NCBI GenBank assembly: GCA_033977485.1
Contig: CM066988.1
Span: forward strand, 1,371,501-1,435,500
DNA: 64,000 nt
Source of the DNA: Hydrangea macrophylla
Lineage: Eukaryota; Streptophyta; Magnoliopsida; Cornales; Hydrangeaceae
Reading direction: 5' to 3'
Positions 52,932-64,000 of the stretch are shown in pieces; the first letter of the stretch is position 1; every line of letters starts with the position of its first letter. The translations under genes were made by a program, and so were the position numbers. The notes beneath the pieces were generated by a model that searched no databases, was not told the origin of the DNA, and worked only from the letters and a program-made list of their open reading frames with translations.

Positions 52932-54608
52932 AGCACTTACCAGGAGCGAAAGGAAGCGGAACGGAAGGCCGATGTTGAAACGGCCCGGTCAACCACTGAC
53001 AGTCTGATTGCTGATCTGCGTCACCAACTCAATATTATAGAACAAGGCCTTTGCCCAAGATGCAAGGATGATATTAAGAAGAAGGCCTCTAGCCCAAGCA
53101 AGACGTCAAGGGCAAATGAGCTTAGCCCAAGAAGATCTGTACACAAAAGGCTTTCATTGCCCAAGCAAGGGCATATTAAGCCCGATTGGAAACCTAAGCC
53201 AATGCTGCCACCATTGAGCGATATGGTGGGTCAAGCCATACGAATGAAAAGCGTCATCGGCCACGACCAAAGATGACTGCGCCAGACAGGCCGTAGCAAC
53301 GCACATCCGCTCTAGGATGATACTACTACCACGGGTGCATGAAGGGAGATAGTACAGGGCTGAACACCCCAAATTCCCATTGGCGCCTCAATACAGCAAG
53401 TCTCAAAAGAGGAGGTTGCAGAGGGCTAGCAAGCAGAGAGGGAACGGCAGTACTGAGAGGATCGGGCGTGTAATCCTCCGAGGTTCCTTAAACCTTACTT
53501 CCCTAAGGCCGATGAACAGCTATTGGCAAAAGAAGAAGAGCCCGTGTTCGAAAAGAAAGCGGGTAAAGGGGTGATGCATGCCGCGGAATGCTTGAAGAAA
53601 ATCTCCAAGGAAAAAGAGCTAAAAGAAGAGTGTAAGCCCAAGAACGATCCAATGGATGAGGAAACTGATGATTATGGGGATGAAGATGAATCACTGATTC
53701 AATTCGGAACTATCCCAAAGAATCTACCTTCAAACATGGTGTTTACTCTTCCAATGTCTTTTATGGCCAAGCCAGATCAGCCAACGACCATGGAGGGAGA
53801 CGTAATCGAACGCCAGACCAAAGAGTTGGCCATGATAGAAGATTTTTGTTGGAATGGTGGAGAGACCGTCAAACCCAACGTGGTAGAGGCCACGAGTAAA
53901 AATGTGGATGCTACCGATTTACAAACTGATCGGCCTAAGATCACTTTCTTGAGGTTGAAAGGGTTCCAAACTGAAGAAGGACTGAGGCTAGTGGGACCGG
54001 TCAAAGTAGTTTTTGAAAAACCTACTTATCAGATGTCTCAGCACTTGAAGCCATTATACGTAAAGGGACACATTGAAGGAATCCCTATAAACATAATATT
54101 GGTTGATGGAGGATCTACCATCAACATCATGCCCCAGCGAATGTTGAGAGTTCTTTAGAAGTCTGAGTCGGAGTTGATTCCGACTGAGATAAATGTTAAA
54201 AGCTTCACAGGTACACTGTCCAGGACAAAGGGTATCTTACCTCTGGAGCTAACCGTTGGAACTAAAACAGTCATGACAGCGTTTTTCATCACTGAAACAT
54301 CAGTCGCTTACAACGCATTGTTAGGGCAAGATTGGAAACATCCTAACTACTGCATACCCTCCACCCTCTATCAGTTGTTAATTGTTTGGAGAGACGATGA
54401 AGTGAAAGTAATAGGGGCCGATACAAAGCCGTTCGTAGCACGGGTGCAAACGACTGATGCAATATTATACGAGGATGATATCGGACCGGTCAAATTGTTA
54501 GAATGTGGCAAGTTGGATAAACCAAACGCAGCCACATTCCGTAAAGGAATTTTACCAGACTTGAAGTCTTGTTACCATAATTTCAATCGGACAGAAGAAT
54601 CAAGGTAG
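52932..54608 (+). pseudogene. Tat protease region (nonsense mutations)
   Basis: The same reading frame as gag resumes. A Lys/Glu-rich linker (53523-53700) leads to the aspartic protease: KGHIEGIPINIILVDGGSTI followed by NIMPQ (the DGG active-site motif of this lineage), with a stop at 54156-54158. Beyond it the frame continues: KSFTGTLSRTKGILPLELTV, SVAYNALLGQDW (the conserved LLG(R/Q)DW block). The protease would cleave the polyprotein. Because gag and protease share a frame, a single gag-pro-pol polyprotein is likely ancestral. Confidence 0.82.
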
Positions 54609-54952
54609 ATAGAGATTAATGAGCAAGAAGGCATCGATGGATCCACAACCGATTAAGGTTGAGAGACAGTTTGCCTTAAAGGTCAGCATGGCAGATCGTG
54701 TGCATACCTGGCCGATAGAAGGTTGGAAATCGGCCCAATTGATGGAATGGTTAACCTGGCCGATTGTATCTCTGAGGAAGAAACGCCGAGGGAGGAAGAG
54801 ATCCAAATGGGTGAACTGAAAACAGCCACATCAAAGCTTGATGATTTGAATGCCGACATACAAGATCCACTCTTAGAGGTCAACCTGGGCGATGAAGAAG
54901 AGCACAAGCCTACATAGTAAGTCAGGCGCTCGAGCCACAATTTCATGCCGAG
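54609..54952 (+). other. Protease-RT linker with frame change
   Basis: An acidic linker (ISEEETPREEEIQMGELKTA, 54760-54830) in the gag-pro frame ends in a stop at 54915-54917. RT continues in another frame, so a small indel lies just before 54953. Confidence 0.6.
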
Positions 54953-56140
54953 ATGATTGCTCTCTTACACAAGTACAAAGATTGCTTTGCTTGGAATTAC
55001 GATGAGATGCCCGGACTGTCCAGGGAATTAGTAGAACACCGATTGCCAATTAAATCGGGGCTTAGACCATTCAAACAACTTCCCCGGTGCATGTCACCTG
55101 AAGTCATGCTAAAGTTGAAGGAAGAAATTGAGAGGCTTTTTGGGGTTGGCTTTATTCAAACTACCAGGTATGTGGAATGGGTCTCAAACGTAGTCCCAGT
55201 GGTGAAGAAAAATGGGAAGCTGAGGATATGCATTGATTTCAGAAATCTACACCTAGCTACCCCTAAAGATGAGAATCCCATGTCTGTGGCCGATCAATTG
55301 ATTGACTCGGCCACCAAACACAAAATTTTGTCCTTTATGGATGGGCATTCGGGGTACAATCAAATCTACATCGCCGAAGAGGATGTCCCCAAGACAGCTT
55401 TTCGGTGCCCGGGGGCAATTAGAACCTTTGAATGGGTTGTCATGCTTTTCAGTCTGAAGAATGCTGGAGCCACCTATCAACGGGCGATAAATTTAGTCTT
55501 CCATGATATGATCGGACGTTTCATGGAGGTCTACATTGATGATGTGGTGGTAAAGTCAGGTGATAACGCTGATCATTTGAGGGACTTGGAAAGAGCATTT
55601 GAAAGAATGCGGGCTCACAAACTTAAGATAAATCCTCTCAAATGTGCCTTCGGCGTCTCAGTAGGGAACTTCTTAGGTTTCCTAGTACACCGGAGGGGGA
55701 TAGAGATAGATAAAAACAAGGCTTGGGTTATCCAAGCAGAAAGGCCCCTAGCCAACAAAAAAGAGCTTCAAAGGCTACTCGGGCAAATCAATTTCTTGAG
55801 AAGATTTATATCCAACTGTGCGAGGAGAACCCAAGTATGGACCCCGCTACTGAAGATCAAGACCGATGAGGAATTCAAGTGGGAAGACAGCCATCAACAG
55901 GCCTTTGAAGGAATTAAGCAATATCTGCCAACCTCTCTAGTGTTAATGCCACCCAAAAAGGGTAGGTATCTCAAATTGTATATTTCGGCCTCCGATTGCT
56001 CAATAGGAAGTATGTTAGCACAAGATAATGAGCAAGGGAATGAACAAGCCATTTATTATCTGAGTAGAATTTTGACTCCAATCGAGCAGTGCTATGTGCC
56101 GATTAAGAAGCTATGCTTGGCATTGTATTTTTCATCTTAG
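54953..56140 (+). pseudogene. Tat reverse transcriptase and first RNase H
   Basis: A 395-codon open stretch: DCFAWNYDEMPGLSRELVEH, GLRPFKQLPRCM, VSNVVPVVKKNGKLRICIDF, KILSFMDGHSGYNQI, FSLKNAGATYQRAINLVF, VYIDDVVVKS (YIDD catalytic motif), LKINPLKCAFGVSVGNFLGF and LQRLLGQINFLRRFI. RNase H begins LKLYISASDCSIGSMLAQ (Ser where Asp-Val is usual) and runs to LALYFSS with a TAG at 56138-56140. All RT motifs appear in order, and this is the best preserved part of the element. Confidence 0.92.
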
Positions 56141-56827
56141 AAATTAAGAACATACACCCTCTCCGTTTCCACTTACATTATATGTCAAACTAATGTGGTA
56201 AAATATATGTTGTCAAGACCGATTATGAGAGGCCAAATTGGAAAATGGACCTTGGCCTTGATGGAATTCGCCATCCAATACCGATCACAGCAATCGATCA
56301 AAGGTCAAGCCATAGCCAATTTTCTGGCCGACTACCCAGATCCTACTAATCTGGGAGAGTTGCCACCAACACTCAAAGTACTAAACACGTCCTTGATCCC
56401 TTGGACATTGATCTTTGATGGTTCCAAAAACGCAGAAGGTGCAGGGGCAGGTGTGGTCATTGTATCACCCAAGTATAAGAAGACAAAAATGTCATTCTGG
56501 CTCGATTTTAAGTGTACAAAAAATCAGGCCAAATACGAAGCGCTTATTATCGGACTATAGATACTCGAAATGGAGGCATCGTCCGTACATATAAAGGGAG
56601 ACCCAGGGCTGGTGATCGGACAGATATCAGGTGAATTTCAGATAAAAAGTTGGGAACTCTGCCCGTTTCACTCTGTGGCTACTCAGCTCATGGAGGTTTT
56701 TGATGATACAAGCGTAAGTTACATCCCTAGATCAACAAATACTGAGGCCGATAAGCTAGCAAAGACAAGATTGGCCTCATCTGTTGGAAAATTCATAGAA
56801 GATCAAGCCATCACGGTACGAGTCTGA
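56141..56827 (+). pseudogene. Second (archaeal-type) RNase H of the Tat element
   Basis: Same frame as RT. WTLIFDGSKNAEGAGAGVVI is the Asp-containing start, then KCTKNQAKYEALIIGL (the NQAEYEAL block), a TAG at 56558-56560, and VHIKGDPGLVIGQISGEFQI with YIPRSTNTEADKLAKTRLAS (the N-x-EAD block). A second RNase H between RT-RH and integrase is a defining feature of Tat elements. A stop at 56825 and a frame change follow. Confidence 0.88.
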
Positions 56828-56989
56828 TCATTGCCGTCGGTGGCAAAGAGGGACTGGTACGCAACAACTAATTCAATCTTGATGGATGATGATGATTGGA
56901 GAATCCCTATCATCGAATACTTAAATCACCCAAATGTTAGGGTAGACCGAAAAGTCTAACTATTCGCAGTCTGATTCGTGGTACTCGAT

Positions 56990-58221
56990 GGAGAATTATT
57001 CAAAAAGCCCATTGGTGATGATGTGATCTTGAAGTGCTTAGGCAAGAAGCAGGCCATGCAGATTGTGGTCGAGGCACATAAAGGGATCTGTGGAGCCCAT
57101 CAGGGAGGTACAAAGATGAAGTGGCTTCTGATGAGGTATAAATATTACTAGCCTGGTATGCTAAAGGATTATATCAGCTTTGCAAAGGGTGCCAAGCTTG
57201 CCAGAAGCATGGCCCGATCCAGCATGTGCCAGCTAAGGAGCTCCAACCGATAATCAAACCATGGCCGTTTAGAGGATGGGCTATGGATCTAATTGGAAAA
57301 GTCTTACCACTGTCATCAGACCAACACTGTTTTATTATCGTGGCTACTGATTACTTTACTAAGTAGGCTAAAGCCATACCATACAAGACAGTGACTCAGG
57401 CCACGGTAATAAAATTCATTGAAGAACATATCATACACCGGTTCGGCCTGCCAGAGATTATCACGGCCGATCAAGGGTCAGTGTTCACGGGGACTGAAAC
57501 ATTAGCCTTTGCAGAAAGTAGAGGAATTAAAATTCTCAATTCTACCCCTTACTATGCTCAGGCCAATGGGCAGGCCAAGTCAACTAGCAAGATCCTCAAG
57601 GGGATCATTGAGAAGATGATCGATGAGAATCCTAGGGAGTGAGACAAGCTGTTGTCTGAAGTGCTATAGGCCTATCGGACATCTAAAAGGTCAAGTATCA
57701 GAGTCACACCGTTCATGCTGACTTACGGGCATGACACTTTATTACCTATGGAGGTCACTATCCGATCGGCAAGAAGGGCTTTACAGAATCAGCTACAGCC
57801 TGCTGAATACACAGAGGCTATGATAGCTGAGTTAGAAGGGCTTGATGAAATGAGGCTCATGGCCTTGGACTCATTAAAGGTACAAAAGCAACGGGATGCC
57901 TGAGCTTACAATAAGAGGGTGAAAGAGAAGTCTTTCTGCACAGAAGACTTGGTGTGGAAAACCATCTTGCCTATCGGAGACAAGGACAACCGGTACGGTA
58001 AATGGTCGGTCAATTGGGAAGGTCCTTTCATTGTCCATCAAGTCAAGAACGGTGGAACATACAGGCTGCATGATATGGATGGAGGTATTCATCCTAGATT
58101 AATAAACGGTCAGTACTTGAAGTCTTATTATCCTACTTTGTGGGAAACTATTGCTTTGGAATACAGACCGAATCCGGGGTTAGAATATAAACCATTTGAA
58201 TATGAGCATGAGCTGGAATAA
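56990..58221 (+). pseudogene. Tat integrase (stops and one frame change)
   Basis: Zinc-binding region: AHKGICGAHQGGTKMKWLLM, then, after a stop at about 57149 and a frame change near 57175, CKGCQACQKHG. Catalytic core: WAMDLIGKVLP, IIVATDYFTK (first Asp) with a stop at 57364, FGLPEIITADQGSVFTGTE (second Asp), STPYYAQANGQAKSTSKILK (the usual catalytic Glu after NGQ appears as Lys). C-terminus: KEKSFCTEDLVWKTILPIGD, KWSVNWEGPFIVHQVKNGGT, INGQYLKSYYP. The core frame ends TAA at about 58219. Confidence 0.88.
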
Positions 58222-58289
58222 TCAAAATATTCATTATATTAACAATGGCTGGGCACAGCTTACCTATAAGTGGTCGAGTATAAAAGGAA

Positions 58290-61200
58290 TATATTTACAA
58301 GTATACGAGATAGAGGTCGGCCTCTAGGCCGACCCAAAACTCCTAAGCTTGGTCTTCAGATCCTCCCAGGTTTTTGCGGCTGCGGCCTTATCCTGTTTAG
58401 CTGTATCGAGCTTGAGAGACCAAGAACGAGAGATGGAAAGGCTGGCCTGAAAGTTCCTCACTGCACTTCTGAGCGTCCCTGCCAAGCTGAGTTAGGACTT
58501 CATCGATTTTTACCAAGGCTGCATTGTTGACAACTACCTCGGCCTCGCATTGTGCCAGTTCACCTTTGAGTGTGGCGATGGAGTTTTGTAGCCAGGCGTC
58601 TTGAGCAATCACTTTAGCCCGAGAAGCTTTCCCAGCCTTATATTTGACCTTGGCGACAAGGAGAAACTGCACTACTTTCTGCCGAGCTCCAAGATGAGTT
58701 TTGGCATTAGTTTAAACAACGAAGGTTGATTGGTCCAAAAGACGACAGCTCAGGAGTCTTTCTTGCATCTCCCACAGTAGGAAAAGCTGCTCATCCAATA
58801 GAGATTGATCGACCATAAGTGCATTTAAGGCAGCATTGATCTCTTGGGCAGGTGGGAGATCACCCAGTCCGAGAAAAATAAGTCCAAGGAGGAGATCCTT
58901 GGATTGCTATAAGCTAGAGGGCGAGACTGGAGTAGGCTCAAGGGATCCTAAGTCAAATGACCCGAGGTCTAGGCCGATAAAAAAGTCGTCGAAGGGAATA
59001 AATGGCTCTGGACCCAACGGGATGGCCTGTTGAAAAGTTCAGAATAAAAAAGGTCAATATTGATACTCGAGGTAAGAAAGGATACATGCCCAAGTTTAAA
59101 AATATATTACCTGGGCATGAGCAGATAATGAGGCCGAGATCTCTTGTCTCACAGCGGCCTCATCACTTGGTTGAGATGTAGATGGCTGGGGGGTGACTGG
59201 TCTGACGCAGGAGGGGCCACAATGGTCTCTTCTGTGGAAATTCCAGCATTCCCACCCGCACTGGTTTGATCGATCTCTGCGATGGCCGAGGTCTCAGCTG
59301 GAACACTACCTTTGACACCAGGAGCTGGAGGGTCCGCAGTAGTAGAGGTAGAGACATCGGCCACATCCATTTCTTCCACACGCTCAAAGGTCGATTCCAG
59401 AACGGCATGTGGGTCAGCCTCACCCTGAGTTCCCTCCATAGATAGGGCCGTTTGTTCCACTTCTTTTTCAGTAGTGGGGGTATCATCACCGAATAGATCC
59501 TCGCTGCTGGAGGAGAGGATCACTTGTTTTAGGGCAGGATCTCCAGCACCATCTCCGTCGGAAGGGGTAAGAGGGGGGATAACCTTGAGAGGGACCACTC
59601 TCTTGGCAATGCATTCGAGGTGGGCCGTTGCTGGTTCAGGAGTTGGGGCCGATTCAGTTTGGTGCCAAGCAGGCAATGCCTCTTCTTTAGAGCCTTTGTC
59701 TATAAGTTGAAACGCAATCAGAGGGGTCAGAGAGTAGAGATGGTAGGAATTTAGAAAGCATGGTGGTCAAGACAAAAGTAATACATGAGTGGATGAAGGT
59801 TCAACATGTTTCTTTTTCTTTGTCGGTCCTTAGCCAGGCACTTGCTTTCAAGCCGGCCTTTTTGCCACTTGTTTCCTACGGGCCAATACCGGGGCAGTGA
59901 CAGAGTCATCGACCGCCGCGGCTGATGGTACAGAAAACTGATGCAACGCCTCAGTGGTGGTACTCTTGAAGATTTGGGTGGAACGGCCGGTCCACCATCT
60001 CCCAAACTCCTCAGTCACGACTTGTCGACTTGAGAACGGCTTGAATTTGAAGGCATTTTTTAGTCTGTCTGATTAGTCTTTGATTTTTTTAACTTGTCCA
60101 TTATTGACGATCAGGCCACGTTCAACCCAGTCTACATTTACAGTTATGGCTGGTTGGACTGGAACTAATTGAGAAAGCCTGAATTGGCGAGCATAAAGTG
60201 GAGCATAGTACCCTGGACTTGTTATTGGCAGAAGGGATGCTCGGACTAAAGATAATGTCTCTGGCTACCAAATAGCTAGAGAGGATTTCATTGTAAGAAG
60301 ACTGGGTGCCCGGGCCCCAGTTTGAAGGATTATTTGGAAGTTGAAGAAATGTGGGAAAGTGGGTGGAGGAGAAGGGAGTAAAAAGGGGAGCTACCCGATT
60401 GACACATCCCTCGTAGAAGAACGAAAAACACTCCTCAAAAGAGTGGGAAGAAGGAGAAACGTGTCAGAATTCTACGTTCCCAAAGTCCATTGACAGCGTG
60501 TATAAGTTGGTACTGTAAAACATTACGTGAAAACTACAATAACCCTACAAGGGCGGAACTAGGATTACCTTAAACTGCTAAAATAGAATGCTGTAGTAGA
60601 CGAATCGAGAACATGGGCTCGATAACATCTCACGATCTTCTACCGTATTCCTTTGCTGCTAGAATATCGAACTGAGTGTGGGTTCCTTCGAAATCCTTTA
60701 TGTTTTTGCTCTCTCTTTTTACGCTTTCTTTTCTATTCCGAGTTATAATACTTTTGATGGAAAAAAATGCAAACTGAGGATAGAGCCAAAGCAGTATATA
60801 TATAGGCTACGACAGGGACTATAAGAAGTCAATAAGGAATAGGCTTCCTTATGGAATTAGGAAACCCTAATTCGAACTGAATCAGATTGCTATTCCTATA
60901 AAAATAATTCATACCACTAAATAATTATAATTGCACTCCTACCCTTATCTCAAAAATATATTTTGAGCTCCATGTTATTAAATGATTATTAATTCCCCAT
61001 GTTAAGATTACATATATCCATTAATTGAATATAATTACTGACAATCATATTTAATTAATCTCTTAAAATTTCTTGAGATTCACTGCTTAACTTATCTGAT
61101 ATGTCGGATACAAAATCCACCTGCAGGATTTGACATAATCAAAACTTACAAGCTTTCTCAAGGGGATATCATCAATTCCAAAATTGAGACATGGATTCCA

Positions 61201-62828
61201 TCATTAATTAATATCCACCACACAATTAATATTGTCACCCAATCCAATGAGATATTGACCCATTTAAGAATATCACCATTTTAGGGATCAAAGTATAAAT
61301 ATCAAATGTACGTGTCTATAAATTAACTTAGGATTTAGAGCATAAGCACTCATAATAGTCATGAGGTATTAATTATCTTATAAGTCAGTATAAAGATAAT
61401 TACCCCAAGTCAGTCCCGTTTAATACACAAAGTGTACCAGCATGGTGAGTTGAAACTATACCGTTTCCCGTAGTCAAGACAAACCTACTATAATACCATA
61501 CTACAGTCCTATCGATGGTGTGTCCAATCCATCTAAGACTGTAAAACCAAAATCTTACATTCTACAAGATCTGATGGTCTGATCTTCCGAGTGTTAGCCG
61601 AACTCTACATACCAAACCACCTACTATGTAGAATGAAAGACACACATGCATAATATTAAATATACAATATAATACAAATATTGCCCACACAGATTCTCAT
61701 AAAAATGGATTAACTAATTTTATTAAATGAATAATAAATCAACTACATAAAGCATGGCTTTTAGTATATATCCCTAACAAAATGTCCACAAAATGGACAG
61801 CGAAAATGGGATCGGCCTCAAGCTAGCGGGTGGCCGGTCTGAATTGATGAAAGTATGAATATAACCAAAGTTGAAGAATCCAGATCGGGCTTCCCCCAGC
61901 ACGGAAGCCCAATTGGACGAAATCGGTCACACCACGTGCCAGGTGCGCCCATACAAGGGAGGCAAGAGATAAAAGCTTACCTGAGGCTAAGGCCAGAGCT
62001 AGAGTGGTATACTCTTTCGTTATGGCCAGACTGTCTGAATAGAAGAGATACCTATTTAGCCAGTATATCAGGAAGTCAGTGTGTTCGGCATCGGTTACGT
62101 CGGTCCCCTCTTTCCCATGCATATAGTCAGACCAAATGTAGTAATCGGCTGATAGGACACGGCTCTGTCCCTAACAGACTCCTGTTGGGGGTAGGAGAAG
62201 CTGGCTATTCTGACGTCGAGGCTTGGAAGAATCTCTTGGCCGTGGGGGTGGAGCCCGAGCAAGTAACTAACGTCATTTATGGTTAAGGACATTAGGCCAC
62301 AACGAAAGAGAAACCCGTTGCATGATGACGCCCAGAACAGCAAGGCAGAAAAAAAAAGAGGGCGGTCAATCTCAAGTCGCGACCGACTGAGCATGATGGC
62401 ATAAAAAATGCGCGATCGCTTCCAAACGTCGGCCTTTGAGACCGATGCCCTTGTCACCCACTCATCCCAGTCTGCAGCAGGGGTGGGCCAACCCCTAATG
62501 GGGTGGGTAGCTATGAAGACTTTACCCCAGTTAGCAGGCAGCTGGAGGAAGGCCTCATTCTCCACCAGCGGGAAATATGGGTTAAAGCTCACTGGAAGGA
62601 CGCCGCGAAACGCTAAACCGAGGCCAGACGCCACCGTAGAGCCGTTGGGAGCGCTGTAGTGAAGAAACTGTCAGTAGAAATCTCTATGGCGTGGTTTTTT
62701 GTCAAATCCCTGACCTCTTTGTAGCAGTTTTGGGGTAGCGGAGCATCCACGAACGCTTTTTTGCCTTTGGAAACAGTTGTCAGAGCTGTTTTAGGGGCCA
62801 TTGAGGTGGTGGTGATGTGGTTACTCAT
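58290..62828 (-). pseudogene. Antisense plant-mobile-domain (PMD) gene of the Tat element, disrupted
   Basis: Reads opposite to gag-pol between integrase and the expected 3' LTR. Start MSNHITTTSMAPK at 62828. The PMD-like part (62650 down to 61823) contains NPYFPLVENEAFLQLPANW, SRLEIDRPLFFSALLFW, GLMSLTINDVSYLLGLHP, HTDFLIYWLNRYLFYSDSLA and LALALASGKLLSLASLVWAH, matching plant mobile domain (aminotransferase-like) proteins. A copia-type LTR (about 60491-61779) then splits it. Beyond lie a Ser/Pro/Glu-rich acidic segment (59676-59149) and a C-terminal coiled-coil-like segment (LQNSIATLKGELAQCEAEVV, 58672-58400). Frame changes near 62640 and 62120 and several stops disable it. Confidence 0.78.
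60491..61779 (-). mobile_element. Solo LTR, Ty1/copia type
   Basis: The minus strand begins TGTTAGGGATATATAC followed by 'taaaagccatgctttatgtag', a typical plant copia LTR start. The body is AT-rich and non-coding, about 1.29 kb. No copia coding region is next to it, so it looks like a solo LTR. The left edge is uncertain (60491 or 60513), and I could not find a convincing 5-bp target duplication. Confidence 0.6.
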
Positions 62829-62944
62829 CGGGAAAAGTGGAGTTTCTAGATAGAGAAGCTCTGGTTTGGTATTAGTGTTTAGAGAGGGAAAGCAGGAGGC
62901 AAATGAAGAAGGTGAAGAGATTTTTGAAATCTCATGATCTAACA

Positions 62945-64000
62945 TGTTGGGTTTGTGCCCTCAAACCATTACTTTATGTATGAGACATTGACATTTTAAT
63001 ATATGGATATCAACTTTACATTTTATTATGTATGTTTCTTTCATGAGATGATTGTTTATCCTTAAGTATCATATAAGGTAATTCGTGTATGTATGAGATA
63101 CATACAAGTGAGATACGAATTACTATTCATTGATACTTAGAACTTGTCACAGTGGATGATGAGACTGGATACCTCATCAGGTTTACACTGTACCATCATT
63201 AACTACCATTGGATGGAGTGATGAATCTCAATCACTAGAGTGTAACTCTTAGTAAATATGCTAGTGCTTATAGTGCATTGACGGACCTGAGCTTTCTTAT
63301 TGACACTCGAAACTGTCAAACAGTCAATAGGAACTCATAACTTGTACAAGGTACGTGTTCTCAATCTTGAGACGATTATGAACACAAACTGTGGATATGA
63401 CTGTTTTGACTTACCAATCAGTGAGGTCTATAGAAGATCAACACCTGGGTATCTTGGGTATGTCATGTTCATAGGGTTATGAACATATATTGTCAAGATA
63501 GAATCTACCCTCTGATTCAGAGTAAGCAATCCCTTGAGAATGTCACCAAGTCGATTACTAAGTACTGCAGTCTTGTTGATAAGAGCTATCAACATGTTTG
63601 GTAATCATGAGAGTTGAATGGGAGTCAAGGAATACAAGAAGTAATCATGATTCAGGTTGACAGTAATAGTTATCCGACTACCTGAATATGATTACGAATG
63701 CTAAAGGTAGAGGGACATTAGTACAACATACAAGTCTAGTTATCGCTTCGGATATGTTCTTTTGCGTTGGAGTTCAGTTATCATTTTATAGTGGAGTAAA
63801 CGTTAACTGATTAGTCGATTAATTTGCTGATCAAAGAGTTTGGTCATGGGAATTAATCAACTGATCTGAGCTAACAATAAAGAGCCTAGGAGGTCCCACT
63901 CTTAGCTCCTCTAGGATGCTTGGAAAGACACTTGAGGAAGCTGTCAAGACAAGTTTGATTGATTGAAGTATGTTCGATCGATCGAAGTCATGGCAGGTTC
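62945..64000 (+). mobile_element. Ty1/copia-type LTR, 5' part (runs off the window)
   Basis: It begins TGTTGGGTTTGTGCCCTCAA, then 'tttatgtatgagacattgac', phrases typical of copia LTR starts. Non-coding to the window end. It probably represents an element inserted into the Tat 3' region. The LTR end, PBS and coding part are not visible. The last 30 bases contain a TTCGATCGATCGAAG motif. Confidence 0.6.

Larger units (their letters stand above)
49708..62944 (+). mobile_element. Tat-lineage Ty3/gypsy element with antisense gene (partial)
   Basis: Order: 5' LTR (49708-50963), PBS (50964-50985), gag (51129-52931), protease (53523-54608), RT and RNase H (54953-56140), second RNase H (56195-56827), integrase (57000-58221), then an antisense gene (58290-62828). 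The double RNase H and the antisense ORF between pol and the 3' LTR mark the Tat lineage (Grande/Retand/Ogre relatives). The 3' LTR is not in the window: a copia LTR begins at 62945. Several stops and frame changes indicate a dead but fairly young copy. Confidence 0.85.

Noticed and set aside
53154..53372. Short minus-strand frames within the Tat gag-pro region
   Set aside because: They are shadows of the sense polyprotein; the element's true antisense gene lies only beyond 58290.

Overview
This window is nuclear DNA from a flowering plant, most likely a eudicot. It holds one host gene, a complete intron-rich MCM6 (minus strand, 41813-48701), inside roughly 55 kb of nested transposable elements. 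Plant origin follows from the canonical GT-AG introns and from element families confined to plants: chromoviral Tekay/Del-type Ty3/gypsy, Tat-lineage Ty3/gypsy with a second RNase H and an antisense plant-mobile-domain ORF, CACTA (En/Spm) with tnp2 and Ptta/En-Spm proteins, a tRNA-derived SINE and Ty1/copia LTRs.

Layout. 1-2135: LTR and leader-like remains of an Ogre/Tat-type element. 2136-4936: two fragmentary Tekay-type LTRs (minus). 4937-11090: a decayed Tekay element on the minus strand (3' LTR 4937-7448, then chromodomain, integrase, RNase H, RT and protease remains). 11092-12487: unclassified repeat rich in GATCGATC. 12488-12942: the end of one CACTA-like element. 12943-25421: a complete 12.5 kb CACTA element with matched TIRs and a CAA/CAA 3-bp target duplication. 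It carries an intact 7-exon Transposase_24-type gene and a tnp2 transposase gene with three lesions. 25422-25772: integrase scrap. 25773-39890: a 5'-complete, 3'-truncated Tekay element (plus) whose RT is split by a 7.0 kb non-autonomous LTR element (31411-38426, minus) with about 2.95 kb LTRs, about 1.1 kb of interior and a TGCCC target duplication. 39890-41812: intergenic DNA with a 31-bp minisatellite and a fold-back MITE. 41813-48701: MCM6, with two E2F-type sites in opposite orientation upstream. 49708-62944: a Tat-lineage Ty3/gypsy element (plus) with gag, protease, RT, two RNase H domains, integrase and a long antisense PMD gene, itself cut by a copia-type solo LTR. 62945-64000: start of another copia LTR that runs out of the window.

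Functionally, MCM6 is one subunit of the MCM2-7 replicative helicase and its upstream region looks cell-cycle controlled. In the CACTA element the helper gene is open while the catalytic gene is broken, so it would need transposase in trans. The 31-38 kb element has no gag-pol and likewise depends on an autonomous relative. The most rewarding items for follow-up are the antisense PMD gene, the acidic tyrosine-rich mini-ORF shared by several Tekay LTRs, the Asp-rich ORF before gag in the 25.8 kb Tekay element, the LTR motif arrays (CAATCGATTGG), and the MCM6 promoter and GC-AG intron. I see no clear previously undescribed system beyond these. All similarity statements come from reading motifs by eye; nothing was searched.
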